Both the position numbers and the translations under genes were made by a program. This document shows, piece by piece, positions 53,919-62,361 of a stretch of DNA of 64,000 nucleotides. Numbering within the stretch: the stretch's first letter is position 1; each line of letters begins with the position of its first letter. Where the stretch lies: NCBI RefSeq assembly GCF_014489635.1, contig NZ_CP060828.1, forward strand, positions 4,254,001-4,318,000, read 5' to 3'. A model generated the notes under the pieces. That model was given only the letters and a program-made list of their open reading frames with translations, searched no databases and was not told the DNA's origin. This DNA comes from Streptomyces roseirectus (GTDB taxonomy: Bacteria; Actinomycetota; Actinomycetes; Streptomycetales; Streptomycetaceae).

Positions 53919-55121
53919 ATGACTGCGGCAGGCGAAGAAGTACGGGCCTACCCCTTCGGCCCGATCATCCGCCTCGACCTGGACCCGACGCTCAAGGAAC
54001 TGTGCGGCGAGCGCCCGGTACTGCGCGTGCGGCTGCCGTTCGGCGGCGACGGCTGGCTCGTCACCCGGCACGCGGACGTCAGGACGGTGCTGGCCGACCC
54101 CCGGTTCAGCCGGGCGGCTGCCGTCGGCGACCACGTGCCGCGCACGGTCGCGGTCGGGCTGCCCAGCACCTCGATGCTCAGCATGGACCCGCCGGACCAC
54201 ACGCGGCTGCGGCGCCGGGTCACGAACGCGTTCTCCGTCCGCCGGCTGAAAGCGCTGCGCCCGCGCATCGAGGAGATCGTGCACGAACTGCTCGACACGA
54301 TGGAGGCGACCGGGTCACCGGCCGATCTGACGACGGCCCTGACCTGGCCGCTGCCCATCACGGTGATCTGCGAGATGCTGGGCGTCCCGCTGGCCGACCG
54401 GGGCCGGTTCGGCGAGTGGGTGGACGGCCTGCTCATGCTGGCCGACCCCGAGCAGGCGGCGCAGGCCCGCGCCCAGCTCGACACCTACCTCGCCGGACTG
54501 ATCGCGCAGCGCCGGATCACCCCCACCGACGACCTGCTCGGCGAGCTGGTCGCCGACGACGAGCAGGACGAGGAGGGCCCGCTCGCCGAGGAGGAGCTGA
54601 TCGGCCTCGGGGTCAGCCTGCTGTCGGCGGGCCAGGAGGCGACGGCCAACCAGATCGGCAACTTCGTCTACACGCTGGTGACCCGGCCCGAGCTGTGGGA
54701 ACGGCTGCGGACGGAGCCGACGCTGATCCCCAAGGCCGTCGAGGAGCTGCTGCGGTTCATCCCGAACAGCGCGACCGCCGGGTTCACCCGGATCGCCACC
54801 GAGGACGTCGAGCTGAGCGGGACCCTGATCCGCGCCGGGGACGCGGTGGTGGCCGAGCTGGGCATGGCCAACCACGACACCGAGGTGTTCGAGCGGCCCG
54901 ACGAGATCGACTTCCACCGCGAGCGCGTCCCGCACGTCACGTTCGGGCACGGCCTGCACCACTGCCTGGGCGCCCAGCTGGCCCGCCTGGAGCTGCGGAT
55001 CGTCCTGGAGATCCTGACCCAGCGCCTGCCGAACCTTCGACTCGCGGTCCCGGCCGACCAGTTGTCCTGGCGCACCGAACGCCTCGTGCGGGGCGTGGCG
55101 GCCCTGCCGGTCACCTGGTGA
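53919..55121 (+). CDS. cytochrome P450 (second of two)
   Basis: 400 residues. I-helix LLSAGQEATANQIG (Gln239 at the place of the frequent His; acid and Thr conserved), ExxR in EELLRFI, and heme Cys349 in FGHGLHHCLGAQL. The short N-terminus fits bacterial CYP105/CYP107-like enzymes. It follows the SDR gene by 49 bp with AAAGGA before the ATG. It is a second oxidative tailoring enzyme of the cluster. Confidence 0.93.
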   Translation: MTAAGEEVRAYPFGPIIRLDLDPTLKELCGERPVLRVRLPFGGDGWLVTRHADVRTVLADPRFSRAAAVGDHVPRTVAVGLPSTSMLSMDPPDHTRLRRRVTNAFSVRRLKALRPRIEEIVHELLDTMEATGSPADLTTALTWPLPITVICEMLGVPLADRGRFGEWVDGLLMLADPEQAAQARAQLDTYLAGLIAQRRITPTDDLLGELVADDEQDEEGPLAEEELIGLGVSLLSAGQEATANQIGNFVYTLVTRPELWERLRTEPTLIPKAVEELLRFIPNSATAGFTRIATEDVELSGTLIRAGDAVVAELGMANHDTEVFERPDEIDFHRERVPHVTFGHGLHHCLGAQLARLELRIVLEILTQRLPNLRLAVPADQLSWRTERLVRGVAALPVTW

Positions 55122-55172
55122 CCATCCCACCCCCCACTGAGACACCCTGATACACCCTGAGGAGAGCCGACC

Positions 55173-58100
55173 ATGGCCGTATCACGGGACGCGACCACCG
55201 CGCCCGCCCCTGACACGGGCGGCGGGCTCGCCGAGGTCCTGGCGTCCGTCGACCCGGGACAGGCGCTCGCCGAGGTGATGGCGGCCGTCATGGAGAGCTA
55301 CGGCGACCGGCCGGCCCTCGGCGAGCGGGCGAAGGACCCGGCGACGGGCGAACTCCTGCCGCGCTTCGACACCGTCAGCTACCGCGAGCTGTGGGCCCGC
55401 ATCCGGGCGGTCGCCGCCCGCTGGCACGACCCGGAGTACCCGCTGGGCCCCGGGGAGCGCCTGTGCACGCTGGGCTTCCCGAGCGTCGACCAGGCGACGC
55501 TGGACCTGGCGTCCATCCACGCGGGCGTCGTCCCCGTGCCTCTCCAGCACAGCGCGACGAGAAGCCAGTTGACGGAGATCGTCGCGGAGACCGAGCCGAG
55601 CGTCTTCGCGGTGAGCGCCGAGCACCTGGACGCGGCCGTCGAACTGGTCCTGGACGCGGCGTCGGTGCGGCGGCTGACGGTCTTCGACCACCGCCCCCAG
55701 GACCCCGCGCAGCGGGCCGCGCTGATGCGGGCCCGGCGGCGGCTGGCCGAGGCGGGGAGCGCGGCGGCCGTCGAGACGCTGGCGGAGGTGATCGCGCGAG
55801 GCAGGGAGCTGCCGCCGGCCCCGCTGTTCACGGCCGCGCCGGGCGAGGACCCACTGGCGCTGCTGATCTACACGTCCGGTTCGACCGGCGCCCCCAAGGG
55901 GGCGATGTACACGCAGCGGCTGGTGGGCACCGCCTGGTACGGCTTCAGCTACGGGTCGGCCAACCAGCCCCCGGTGAGCGTCCTCTACATGCCGCACAGC
56001 CATCTCGCCGGGCGGTACGCCCTGATGGGGTCGCTGGTGCGCGGCGGCACCGGCTACTACACCGCGAAGAGCGACCTGTCGGCGCTGTTCGACGACATCG
56101 CGCTGGTGCGGCCGACGGAGCTGACGATGGTTCCGCGCATCTGCGACATGCTCTTCCAGCGCTACCGGGGCGAGCTGGACCGCCGGGCGGGCGAGCCCGG
56201 TGACGTGGAGGCGGCCGTCCTGAAGGACCTGCGGGAGAACGTGCTGGGCGGGCGGATCGCCAACGCGTTCTGCGGGACCGCCCCGCTCTCCCCGGAGCTG
56301 GCCTCGTTCGTCGAGGCGTGTCTCGGCTTCCACCTCTACACCGGGTACGGCTCCACGGAGGCGGGCGGCGTCCTGCTCGACACGGTCGTCCAGCGTCCGC
56401 CCGTGCTCGACTACAAGCTCGTCGACGTCCCCGAACTCGGCTACCACACCACCGACCTCCCCTACCCGCGCGGCGAACTGCTCCTCAAGTCGCAGACCCT
56501 GGTGCCCGGTTACTACAAGCGCCCGGAGCTGACGGCCGAACTCTTCGACGCGGACGGCTACTACCGCACCGGTGACGTCTTCGCCGAGCTGGGCCCCGAC
56601 CGGCTCGTGCACGTGGACCGCACGAAGGACACCCTGAAGCTGTCCCAGGGCGAGTTCGTGGCCGTCTCCCGGCTGGAGACCGCGTTCCTCGCCGCGCCGC
56701 CGGTCCACCAGATCTACGTGTACGGCAACAGCGAGCGCTCCCACCTCCTCGCGGTGATCGTGCCCACCCCGCAGGCCCTGGCCCGGTACGGCGAAGGCAC
56801 GCCGGCCCTCAAGGCGGCGCTCGCCGAGGGGCTGCGGCAGGTCGCGGCGGACGCCGGCCTCAACCCGTACGAGGTGCCGCGCGACTTCCTGATCGAGACC
56901 GAGCCGTTCAGCCCCGAGAACGGCCTCTACACCGAAAGCCACAAGGTGCTGCGCCCCCGGCTCAAGGAGAGGTACGGCGCCCGACTCGAAGCGCTGTACG
57001 CCGAGTTGGCCGAGGGCCAGGATCAGCGCCTGCGCGAGCTGCGTCGCACGGGCGCGGACCGACCGGTGGCCGAGACCGTCGTGCGGGCGGCGCAGGCGCT
57101 GCTGGGCCGCTCGGACGCCGCCCCCGCCCCCGGCGCCCGCTTCACCGACCTCGGCGGCGACTCCCTGTCCGCGCTCGCCTTCTCCCGGCTGCTGGAGGAG
57201 ATCTTCGGCGTCGAGGTGCCCGTCGGCGTCGTCATCGGCGCCGCGAACGACCTCGCCGGGGTGGCCCGGCACATCGAGGCGGGCGCGCGCGGCGCGACGT
57301 ACGCGGCGGTGCACGGCGCGGACGACGCCGAGGTGCGCGCGAGCGACCTCACCCTGGAGAAGTTCCTCGACGCCGGGCTGCTCGCCGCCGCCCCCGCGCT
57401 GCCGGGCCCCTCCGGCGACGTCCGCACGGTCCTGCTGACCGGCGCCAACGGCTACCTGGGCCGGTTCCTGTGCCTGGAGTGGCTGGAGCGGCTGGCGCCG
57501 GTGGGCGGCCGGCTGGTGTGCGTGGTGCGGGGCACGGACCCGGCACGGCGCCTCGAGGAGGCGTACGACACCGGCGACGGTGAACTCCTCGCCCGGTACC
57601 GGGAGTTGGCGGGCTCCACGCTGGACGTCGTCGCGGGCGACCTCGGCGAGCCCCGGCTCGGGCTCGACGAGGGGACGTGGGACCGGCTCGCCGGTGAGGT
57701 GGACCTCGTCGTCCACGCGGGCGCCCTCGTCAACCACGTCCTGCCCTACCGCCAGCTCTTCGGGCCGAACGTCGCCGGGACGGCCGAGGTGATCCGCCTC
57801 GCGCTCACGGCCCGGCGGAAGCCGGTCACGTACGTCTCGACGATCGCCGTCCAGGCGCCCGACGAGAACGCCGACATCCGCACCGCCGTGCCCGTCCGGC
57901 GCGCCGGCGACGGGTACGCCGACGGGTACGCGACCAGCAAGTGGGCCGGTGAGGTCCTGTTGCGCGAGGCGCACGAGCGGTTCGGGCTGCCGGTCGGTGT
58001 CTTCCGCTCCGGGGTCCTGCTCGCGCACACCCGCTACGCGGGCCAGCTCAACGTGCCCGACCTGTTCACCCGGCTCCTGCTGAGCCTCGCCGCCACCGGC

Positions 58101-58568
58101 ATCGCCCCGGACACCTTCGGCCACGTCCGCCACGACGGCCTGCCGGTCGACTTCAGCGCCTCGGCCCTCACCACGCTGGGCGCGGGCATCACCGAGGGCC
58201 ACCACACCTTCCACGCCGTGAACCCGCACGACGACGGGGCCGGCCTCGACACCGTCGTCGACTGGCTCACCGACGCGGGGTGCCCGGTGCGGCGCCTGCC
58301 CGACCACGCCACCTGGCTCGCCCGCTTCGAGGCCGCCCTGCGCGCCCTGCCCGAACCCCTGCGCCGGGCCTCCCTGCTGCCCCTGCTGCACGCCTTCGCC
58401 GAGCCCGGCGCCCCCACCCCGGCCCTGCCCGCCGAACGGTTCCACGCGGCCGTGAAGGACACCGGCACCGAGATCCCCCACGCCTCGGCGGCCCTCGTCC
58501 GCAAGTACGTCGCGGACCTCCGGGCCCTGGGCCTGCTGGGGACGACGACCGAGGCGGCACGCCGATGA
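55173..58568 (+). CDS. carboxylic acid reductase (A-T-R)
   Basis: 1,131 residues in the standard order of bacterial carboxylic acid reductases. The adenylation domain (to about 640) has [20 protein letters not shown] and [10 protein letters not shown]. The carrier domain has Ser664 in [11 protein letters not shown]. The thioester reductase domain from about 745 has [19 protein letters not shown] and the catalytic pair Tyr919/Lys923 in YATSKWAG. It activates a free acid with ATP and reduces it with NADPH to an aldehyde. The obvious substrate is the acid freed by the PKS thioesterase; the aldehyde would then allow aldol ring closure. GAGGAG precedes the ATG, and the stop overlaps the PucR gene. 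Confidence 0.95.
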   Translation: MAVSRDATTAPAPDTGGGLAEVLASVDPGQALAEVMAAVMESYGDRPALGERAKDPATGELLPRFDTVSYRELWARIRAVAARWHDPEYPLGPGERLCTLGFPSVDQATLDLASIHAGVVPVPLQHSATRSQLTEIVAETEPSVFAVSAEHLDAAVELVLDAASVRRLTVFDHRPQDPAQRAALMRARRRLAEAGSAAAVETLAEVIARGRELPPAPLFTAAPGEDPLALLIYTSGSTGAPKGAMYTQRLVGTAWYGFSYGSANQPPVSVLYMPHSHLAGRYALMGSLVRGGTGYYTAKSDLSALFDDIALVRPTELTMVPRICDMLFQRYRGELDRRAGEPGDVEAAVLKDLRENVLGGRIANAFCGTAPLSPELASFVEACLGFHLYTGYGSTEAGGVLLDTVVQRPPVLDYKLVDVPELGYHTTDLPYPRGELLLKSQTLVPGYYKRPELTAELFDADGYYRTGDVFAELGPDRLVHVDRTKDTLKLSQGEFVAVSRLETAFLAAPPVHQIYVYGNSERSHLLAVIVPTPQALARYGEGTPALKAALAEGLRQVAADAGLNPYEVPRDFLIETEPFSPENGLYTESHKVLRPRLKERYGARLEALYAELAEGQDQRLRELRRTGADRPVAETVVRAAQALLGRSDAAPAPGARFTDLGGDSLSALAFSRLLEEIFGVEVPVGVVIGAANDLAGVARHIEAGARGATYAAVHGADDAEVRASDLTLEKFLDAGLLAAAPALPGPSGDVRTVLLTGANGYLGRFLCLEWLERLAPVGGRLVCVVRGTDPARRLEEAYDTGDGELLARYRELAGSTLDVVAGDLGEPRLGLDEGTWDRLAGEVDLVVHAGALVNHVLPYRQLFGPNVAGTAEVIRLALTARRKPVTYVSTIAVQAPDENADIRTAVPVRRAGDGYADGYATSKWAGEVLLREAHERFGLPVGVFRSGVLLAHTRYAGQLNVPDLFTRLLLSLAATGIAPDTFGHVRHDGLPVDFSASALTTLGAGITEGHHTFHAVNPHDDGAGLDTVVDWLTDAGCPVRRLPDHATWLARFEAALRALPEPLRRASLLPLLHAFAEPGAPTPALPAERFHAAVKDTGTEIPHASAALVRKYVADLRALGLLGTTTEAARR

Positions 58569-60469
58569 ACGAGACCGTCGGGGCGCGCCACCGCGTCCAC
58601 GCGCTCACCTTCCCGCGCGGCGGCGTCCACCACGCCCACTCCCGCCCCGCCACCGGCCCCGTCCGCGAACCCCTGGACCCCGGCAACTCCTGGCTCCTCC
58701 AGCTCCGCCCCCACGACCCCGACGCCCTCCACCACGCCGTCAGCGACACCCCCACCCTCCGCGAGGCCCGCCTGCTCATCGGGGACGGCGCCGTGGGGTG
58801 GGCGGTGGAGGTGGCCGCGCGAATGGCCGCAGCGGGCGCCGCCACCGGCCGCCCGCCCGGAACCAACACCCAGCCACCGTCCCGGAGCACCCACCGACCA
58901 CCGGCCCCTGGCACCGGGTGGCCGACGGCCAGGAACACCGGCCCGTCACCGGACGGAGAACCCGGCCGCCTGCTGGACGGAGTCGCCACACCATCACCGG
59001 ACAGGCTCGCAGGCCGGACGCCGGACGAGGCCGCCGACCGTCTGCCGGGCCAAGGCTCCGGGTGGCCGGCGAGCGGGGCCGCCGGCCCGTCACCGTACGG
59101 AGTCACCGGCCGGGCACCGGGCCGGGGCGCCGCCGGGGCGTCGGACGGAGTCACCGGCCGACCTGCGGGCCGGGACACCGGCCGGCCGCCGGGCGGAGCC
59201 ACCGTGCCGCCGCCGGGCCCTGGCGCCGGGTGGCCGACGAGCGCAGCCGCCGGCCCGTCACCGGACGGAGTCACCGGCCGGGCACCGGGCCGGGGCGCCG
59301 GGCGGCTGCCGGGCGGAGTCGCCGTGCCGCCGCCGGGCCGGGTCGCCGTGCTGCCCCGGGTCCCCGCCGACCTCGGGGCGCGGGGCGCGGAGGCGCTGGC
59401 GCTGTACGTGCTGACCTGCCTCGCCGGGTACACCGCCGACGACCTGCCGGAGGCCGTCGGAGTGTCCGTCCGGGAGGCCACCCGGCGGGGGCTGCCGGCC
59501 GGCGGCACGTTCGACGTCCTCAAGGGGCAACTCGACTGTCTGGTGCGGGAGTTGTTCCACGCCTGCGAGGACCTGCTCGGCCCGGCGGAGGCCGCCGACG
59601 TCACCCGCACGCTCTCCGGGGCGCTGGTGGCCGAGGTGCAGCACATCCTGCTGACGCTGGCCGAGCAGGCGGAGCACGAGCGGCGCGGCTGGTTCGGCAG
59701 CGCCGCCGCGCACCACCAGGAACTCGTCCTCGACATCCTCGACGGCACGGACATCGACGCCCCGCAGGCGTTCCTGCGGCTCGGCTACGACATCAGCCGC
59801 AGCCACCTCGCGCTGATCGTCTGGCGCGACGACTGGGACGCCCACGGCACCGCCGACCTCGCCGCCGCCGCGACGACCCTGCTGCGCGGCGCGGGCTGCT
59901 CCTCGCTGCTGACCGTGCCCGTCGGGGTGTCGTCGCTGTGGGCGTGGGGCGCGCGCACGCGCGGGAACCCGCTGTCGCTGCGTCAGCTGCGCGACGCGGA
60001 GGGCCCGCACCGGCAGGTGCCGGGCGTGCACATCGCGGCCGGCCTGCCGGGCGAGGGCATCGAGGGCTTCCGGACCAGTCACCGGCAGGCCGGGGAGGCG
60101 GCGGAGCTGATCCGCGCGGCCGGTCCCGGCGCCGGGGGGCAGCGGTCGCCGTACGACTACGCCGACCTCGAACTCGCCGTCCTGCTGCGCTCGCGGCCCG
60201 ACCTCAGCGCCGGGTTCGTGCGCCGCGAACTCGGGCCGCTGGCCGGTGAGGACATGGCCGAGCTGCGGACGACCGTCAAGTGCTACCTGGATCTGGAGCG
60301 CAGCATGTCCGCCGTCGCCGGGCGCCTGCACATCGCCAAGAGCAGCGTCGCCTACCGGATCAGGAAGGCCGAACGGCTCCTGGGCCGGCCCGTCCAGGAG
60401 GACCGGCTGCGGCTGCACAGCGCCCTGCTCCTGTTCGACGTCCTCGGCAAGGCCGCCCTGGACGCCTGA
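58565..60469 (+). CDS. PucR/CdaR-type transcriptional regulator
   Basis: 634 residues. The ATG overlaps the reductase stop by 4 nt. The N-terminal 90 residues form a small PurC-like region, then a Gly/Pro/Arg repeat covers about 95-260. The central GGDEF-like domain ([20 protein letters not shown]) and the C-terminal PucR helix-turn-helix ([31 protein letters not shown]) are clear. It is probably the second pathway regulator. The inserted repeat is unusual for the family. Confidence 0.9.
   Translation: MNETVGARHRVHALTFPRGGVHHAHSRPATGPVREPLDPGNSWLLQLRPHDPDALHHAVSDTPTLREARLLIGDGAVGWAVEVAARMAAAGAATGRPPGTNTQPPSRSTHRPPAPGTGWPTARNTGPSPDGEPGRLLDGVATPSPDRLAGRTPDEAADRLPGQGSGWPASGAAGPSPYGVTGRAPGRGAAGASDGVTGRPAGRDTGRPPGGATVPPPGPGAGWPTSAAAGPSPDGVTGRAPGRGAGRLPGGVAVPPPGRVAVLPRVPADLGARGAEALALYVLTCLAGYTADDLPEAVGVSVREATRRGLPAGGTFDVLKGQLDCLVRELFHACEDLLGPAEAADVTRTLSGALVAEVQHILLTLAEQAEHERRGWFGSAAAHHQELVLDILDGTDIDAPQAFLRLGYDISRSHLALIVWRDDWDAHGTADLAAAATTLLRGAGCSSLLTVPVGVSSLWAWGARTRGNPLSLRQLRDAEGPHRQVPGVHIAAGLPGEGIEGFRTSHRQAGEAAELIRAAGPGAGGQRSPYDYADLELAVLLRSRPDLSAGFVRRELGPLAGEDMAELRTTVKCYLDLERSMSAVAGRLHIAKSSVAYRIRKAERLLGRPVQEDRLRLHSALLLFDVLGKAALDA
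59040..59350 (+). repeat. repeat inside the PucR gene
   Basis: A unit of about 168 bp recurs, with strongly similar segments at about 59085-59145 and 59253-59313, encoding [18 protein letters not shown] sequence. Shorter submotifs extend back to about 58900. Confidence 0.8.
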
Positions 60470-60500
60470 CCCCGTCCACCACCCCGTACTGGGAGACACC

Positions 60501-61361
60501 ATGCCGTTCGCAGTCCTCTTCCCCGGGCAGGGGGCGCAGTCCCGCGGGATGGGCGCCGGCCTCTTCGAGCGCTACCCCGCGCTCACCGAGTTCGCCTGCG
60601 ACCTCCTCGGCTACGACCTCGCCGCCGTCTGCCGGGACAACCCCGACGACATCCTCGCCCGCACCGAGTGCACCCAGCCCGCCCTGTTCACCGTCAACGC
60701 CTTCCACACGTTCGAGCGCGAGCACCGCGAGGAGCGGCCCGCGGACTTCTACCTCGGGCACAGCCTCGGCGAGTACAACGCGCTCCTCGCGGCCGGCGCG
60801 TTCGACTTCCAGACGGGGCTGCGGCTGGTCAAGAAGCGCGGCGAGCTGATGGCGGCGGCCTCGGACGGGGGCATGACGGCGGTGATGGGCCTCCAGCCGG
60901 AAGAGCTCCAGGAGGTCTTCCGTCAGGACGGCATCGACACCATCGACATGGCGGGCTTCAACTCCGACACCCAGCTCGTCGTCGCCGGCCCCCTCCCCGA
61001 CCTGCGCACCGCGCACGACGCCCTCAAGGCCCGCAAGATCCGCTTCGTGCCCCTGCGGGTGGGCGGCCCCTTCCACTCCCGCTACATGGACCCGGCCCGC
61101 GTCCTCTTCGAGAAGTACCTGAAGGACTTCACCTTCACCGCCCCCCACACCCCGGTCATCTCCAACGTCACCGCCCGCCCCCACGACCCCACCGACTTCC
61201 CCCACACCCTCGGCGCCCAACTCATCCACCCCGTCCGCTGGACCGACAGCATCCGCTGGCTGCACACCCATGACACCCCCCTGGAATGCGAGGAAATCGG
61301 CGGCAAGTCCCTCCTGAACATGCTGAAAAAAATCAGCGCCCCGACCCCGGTACCGGCCTAG
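60501..61361 (+). CDS. trans-acting malonyl-CoA:ACP acyltransferase
   Basis: 286 residues. LFPGQGAQSRGMG at the start, nucleophile Ser88 in GHSLGEYNALL, and the second catalytic His in GGPFHSRYM. GHSLGEYNAL with downstream AAGAF is typical of discrete trans-ATs. It should load malonyl onto the AT-less PKS modules and the free ACP. GGGAG precedes the ATG. It is the last gene of the rightward operon. Confidence 0.95.
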   Translation: MPFAVLFPGQGAQSRGMGAGLFERYPALTEFACDLLGYDLAAVCRDNPDDILARTECTQPALFTVNAFHTFEREHREERPADFYLGHSLGEYNALLAAGAFDFQTGLRLVKKRGELMAAASDGGMTAVMGLQPEELQEVFRQDGIDTIDMAGFNSDTQLVVAGPLPDLRTAHDALKARKIRFVPLRVGGPFHSRYMDPARVLFEKYLKDFTFTAPHTPVISNVTARPHDPTDFPHTLGAQLIHPVRWTDSIRWLHTHDTPLECEEIGGKSLLNMLKKISAPTPVPA

Positions 61362-61379
61362 GCAACTCGGCACCCGTGG

Positions 61380-62345
61380 CCGGGTGGCAGCAGCCGTGGC
61401 CGAGGGGCTCGGCAGCCGGGGCCGGGCGGCTCAGCGCCGTGTCCGGGGGGCTCAGCGGCCGGGGTCAGGCCGCTCGGCAGCCGGGGCCAGGCGGCTCAGC
61501 GACCGGGGTCAGGCGGCTCGGCAGCCGGGGCTGGGCGAGGCGGCCGCCACGAGCGCATAGGCGACGCCCGACAGGAGGTGGCCAGACGGTTCAGCGGCCG
61601 TAGCCGAGCAAGGCAGCTCAACGCCGCGTCCAGGCGGCTCAGCGCCGGGGCCAGGCGGCTCAGCGCCGGGGCCAGGCGGCTCAACAGCCGTGGCCAGGCG
61701 GCTCAGCGCCGCGTCCGGGCAGCTCAGCGGCCGGGGTCAAGCCGCTCGGCAGCCGGGGCCAGGCGAGGCGGCCGCCACGAGCGCATAGGCGGCACCCGAC
61801 AGGAGGTGGCCAGACGGTTCAGCGGCCGTAGCCGAGCAAGGCAGCTCAACGCCGCATCCGGGCGGCTCAGCAGCCGTGGCCAGGGGGCTCAGCGCCGGGG
61901 CCAGGCGGCTCAGCGACCGGGGTCAGGCGGCTCGGCAGCCGGGGCCGGGCGAGGCGGCCGCCACGAGCGCATAGGCGGCACCCGACAGGAGGTGGCCAGA
62001 CGGTTCAGCGGCCGTAGCCGAGCAAGGCAGCTCAACGCCGCATCCGGGCGGCTCAGCAGCCGGGGCCAGGCGGCTCAGCGCCGGGGCCAGGCGGCTCAGC
62101 GACAAGCCGCTCGGCAGCCGGGGCCGGGCGAGGCGGCCGCCACGAGCGCATAGGCGGCACCCGACAGGAGGTGGCCAGACGGTTCAGCGGCCGTAGCCGA
62201 GCAAGGCAGCTCAACGCCGCGTCCAGGCGGCTCAGCAGCCGGGGCCAGGCGGCTCAGCGCCGGGGCCAGGCGGCTCAACAGCCGTGGCCAGGCGGCTCAG
62301 CGCCGCGTCCGGGCGGCTCAACAGCCTTGGCCGGGCAGCTCAGCG
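61380..62345. repeat. gene-free tandem array beyond the cluster end
   Basis: Four copies of a conserved block (GCGCATAG and about 70 bp following) start at 61553, 61781, 61967 and 62146, giving periods of 228, 186 and 179 bp. Between them are shorter submotifs like CGGCTCAGC and GCCGGGGCCAGG. Frames stay open but give only Arg/Ser/Gly/Gln repeats, so no gene is called. It separates the AT gene from the convergent ATPase gene. Confidence 0.85.
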
Positions 62346-62361
62346 GCCTTGGCCGGGTGGT

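Noticed and set aside
55182..58481. Long leftward frame opposite the carboxylic acid reductase
   Set aside because: Shadow of a gene with complete A, T and R motifs; it has no domain of its own.
61380..62345. CRISPR array
   Set aside because: Repeats are long (about 180-230 bp period) and imperfect, with related spacers; there are no cas genes.
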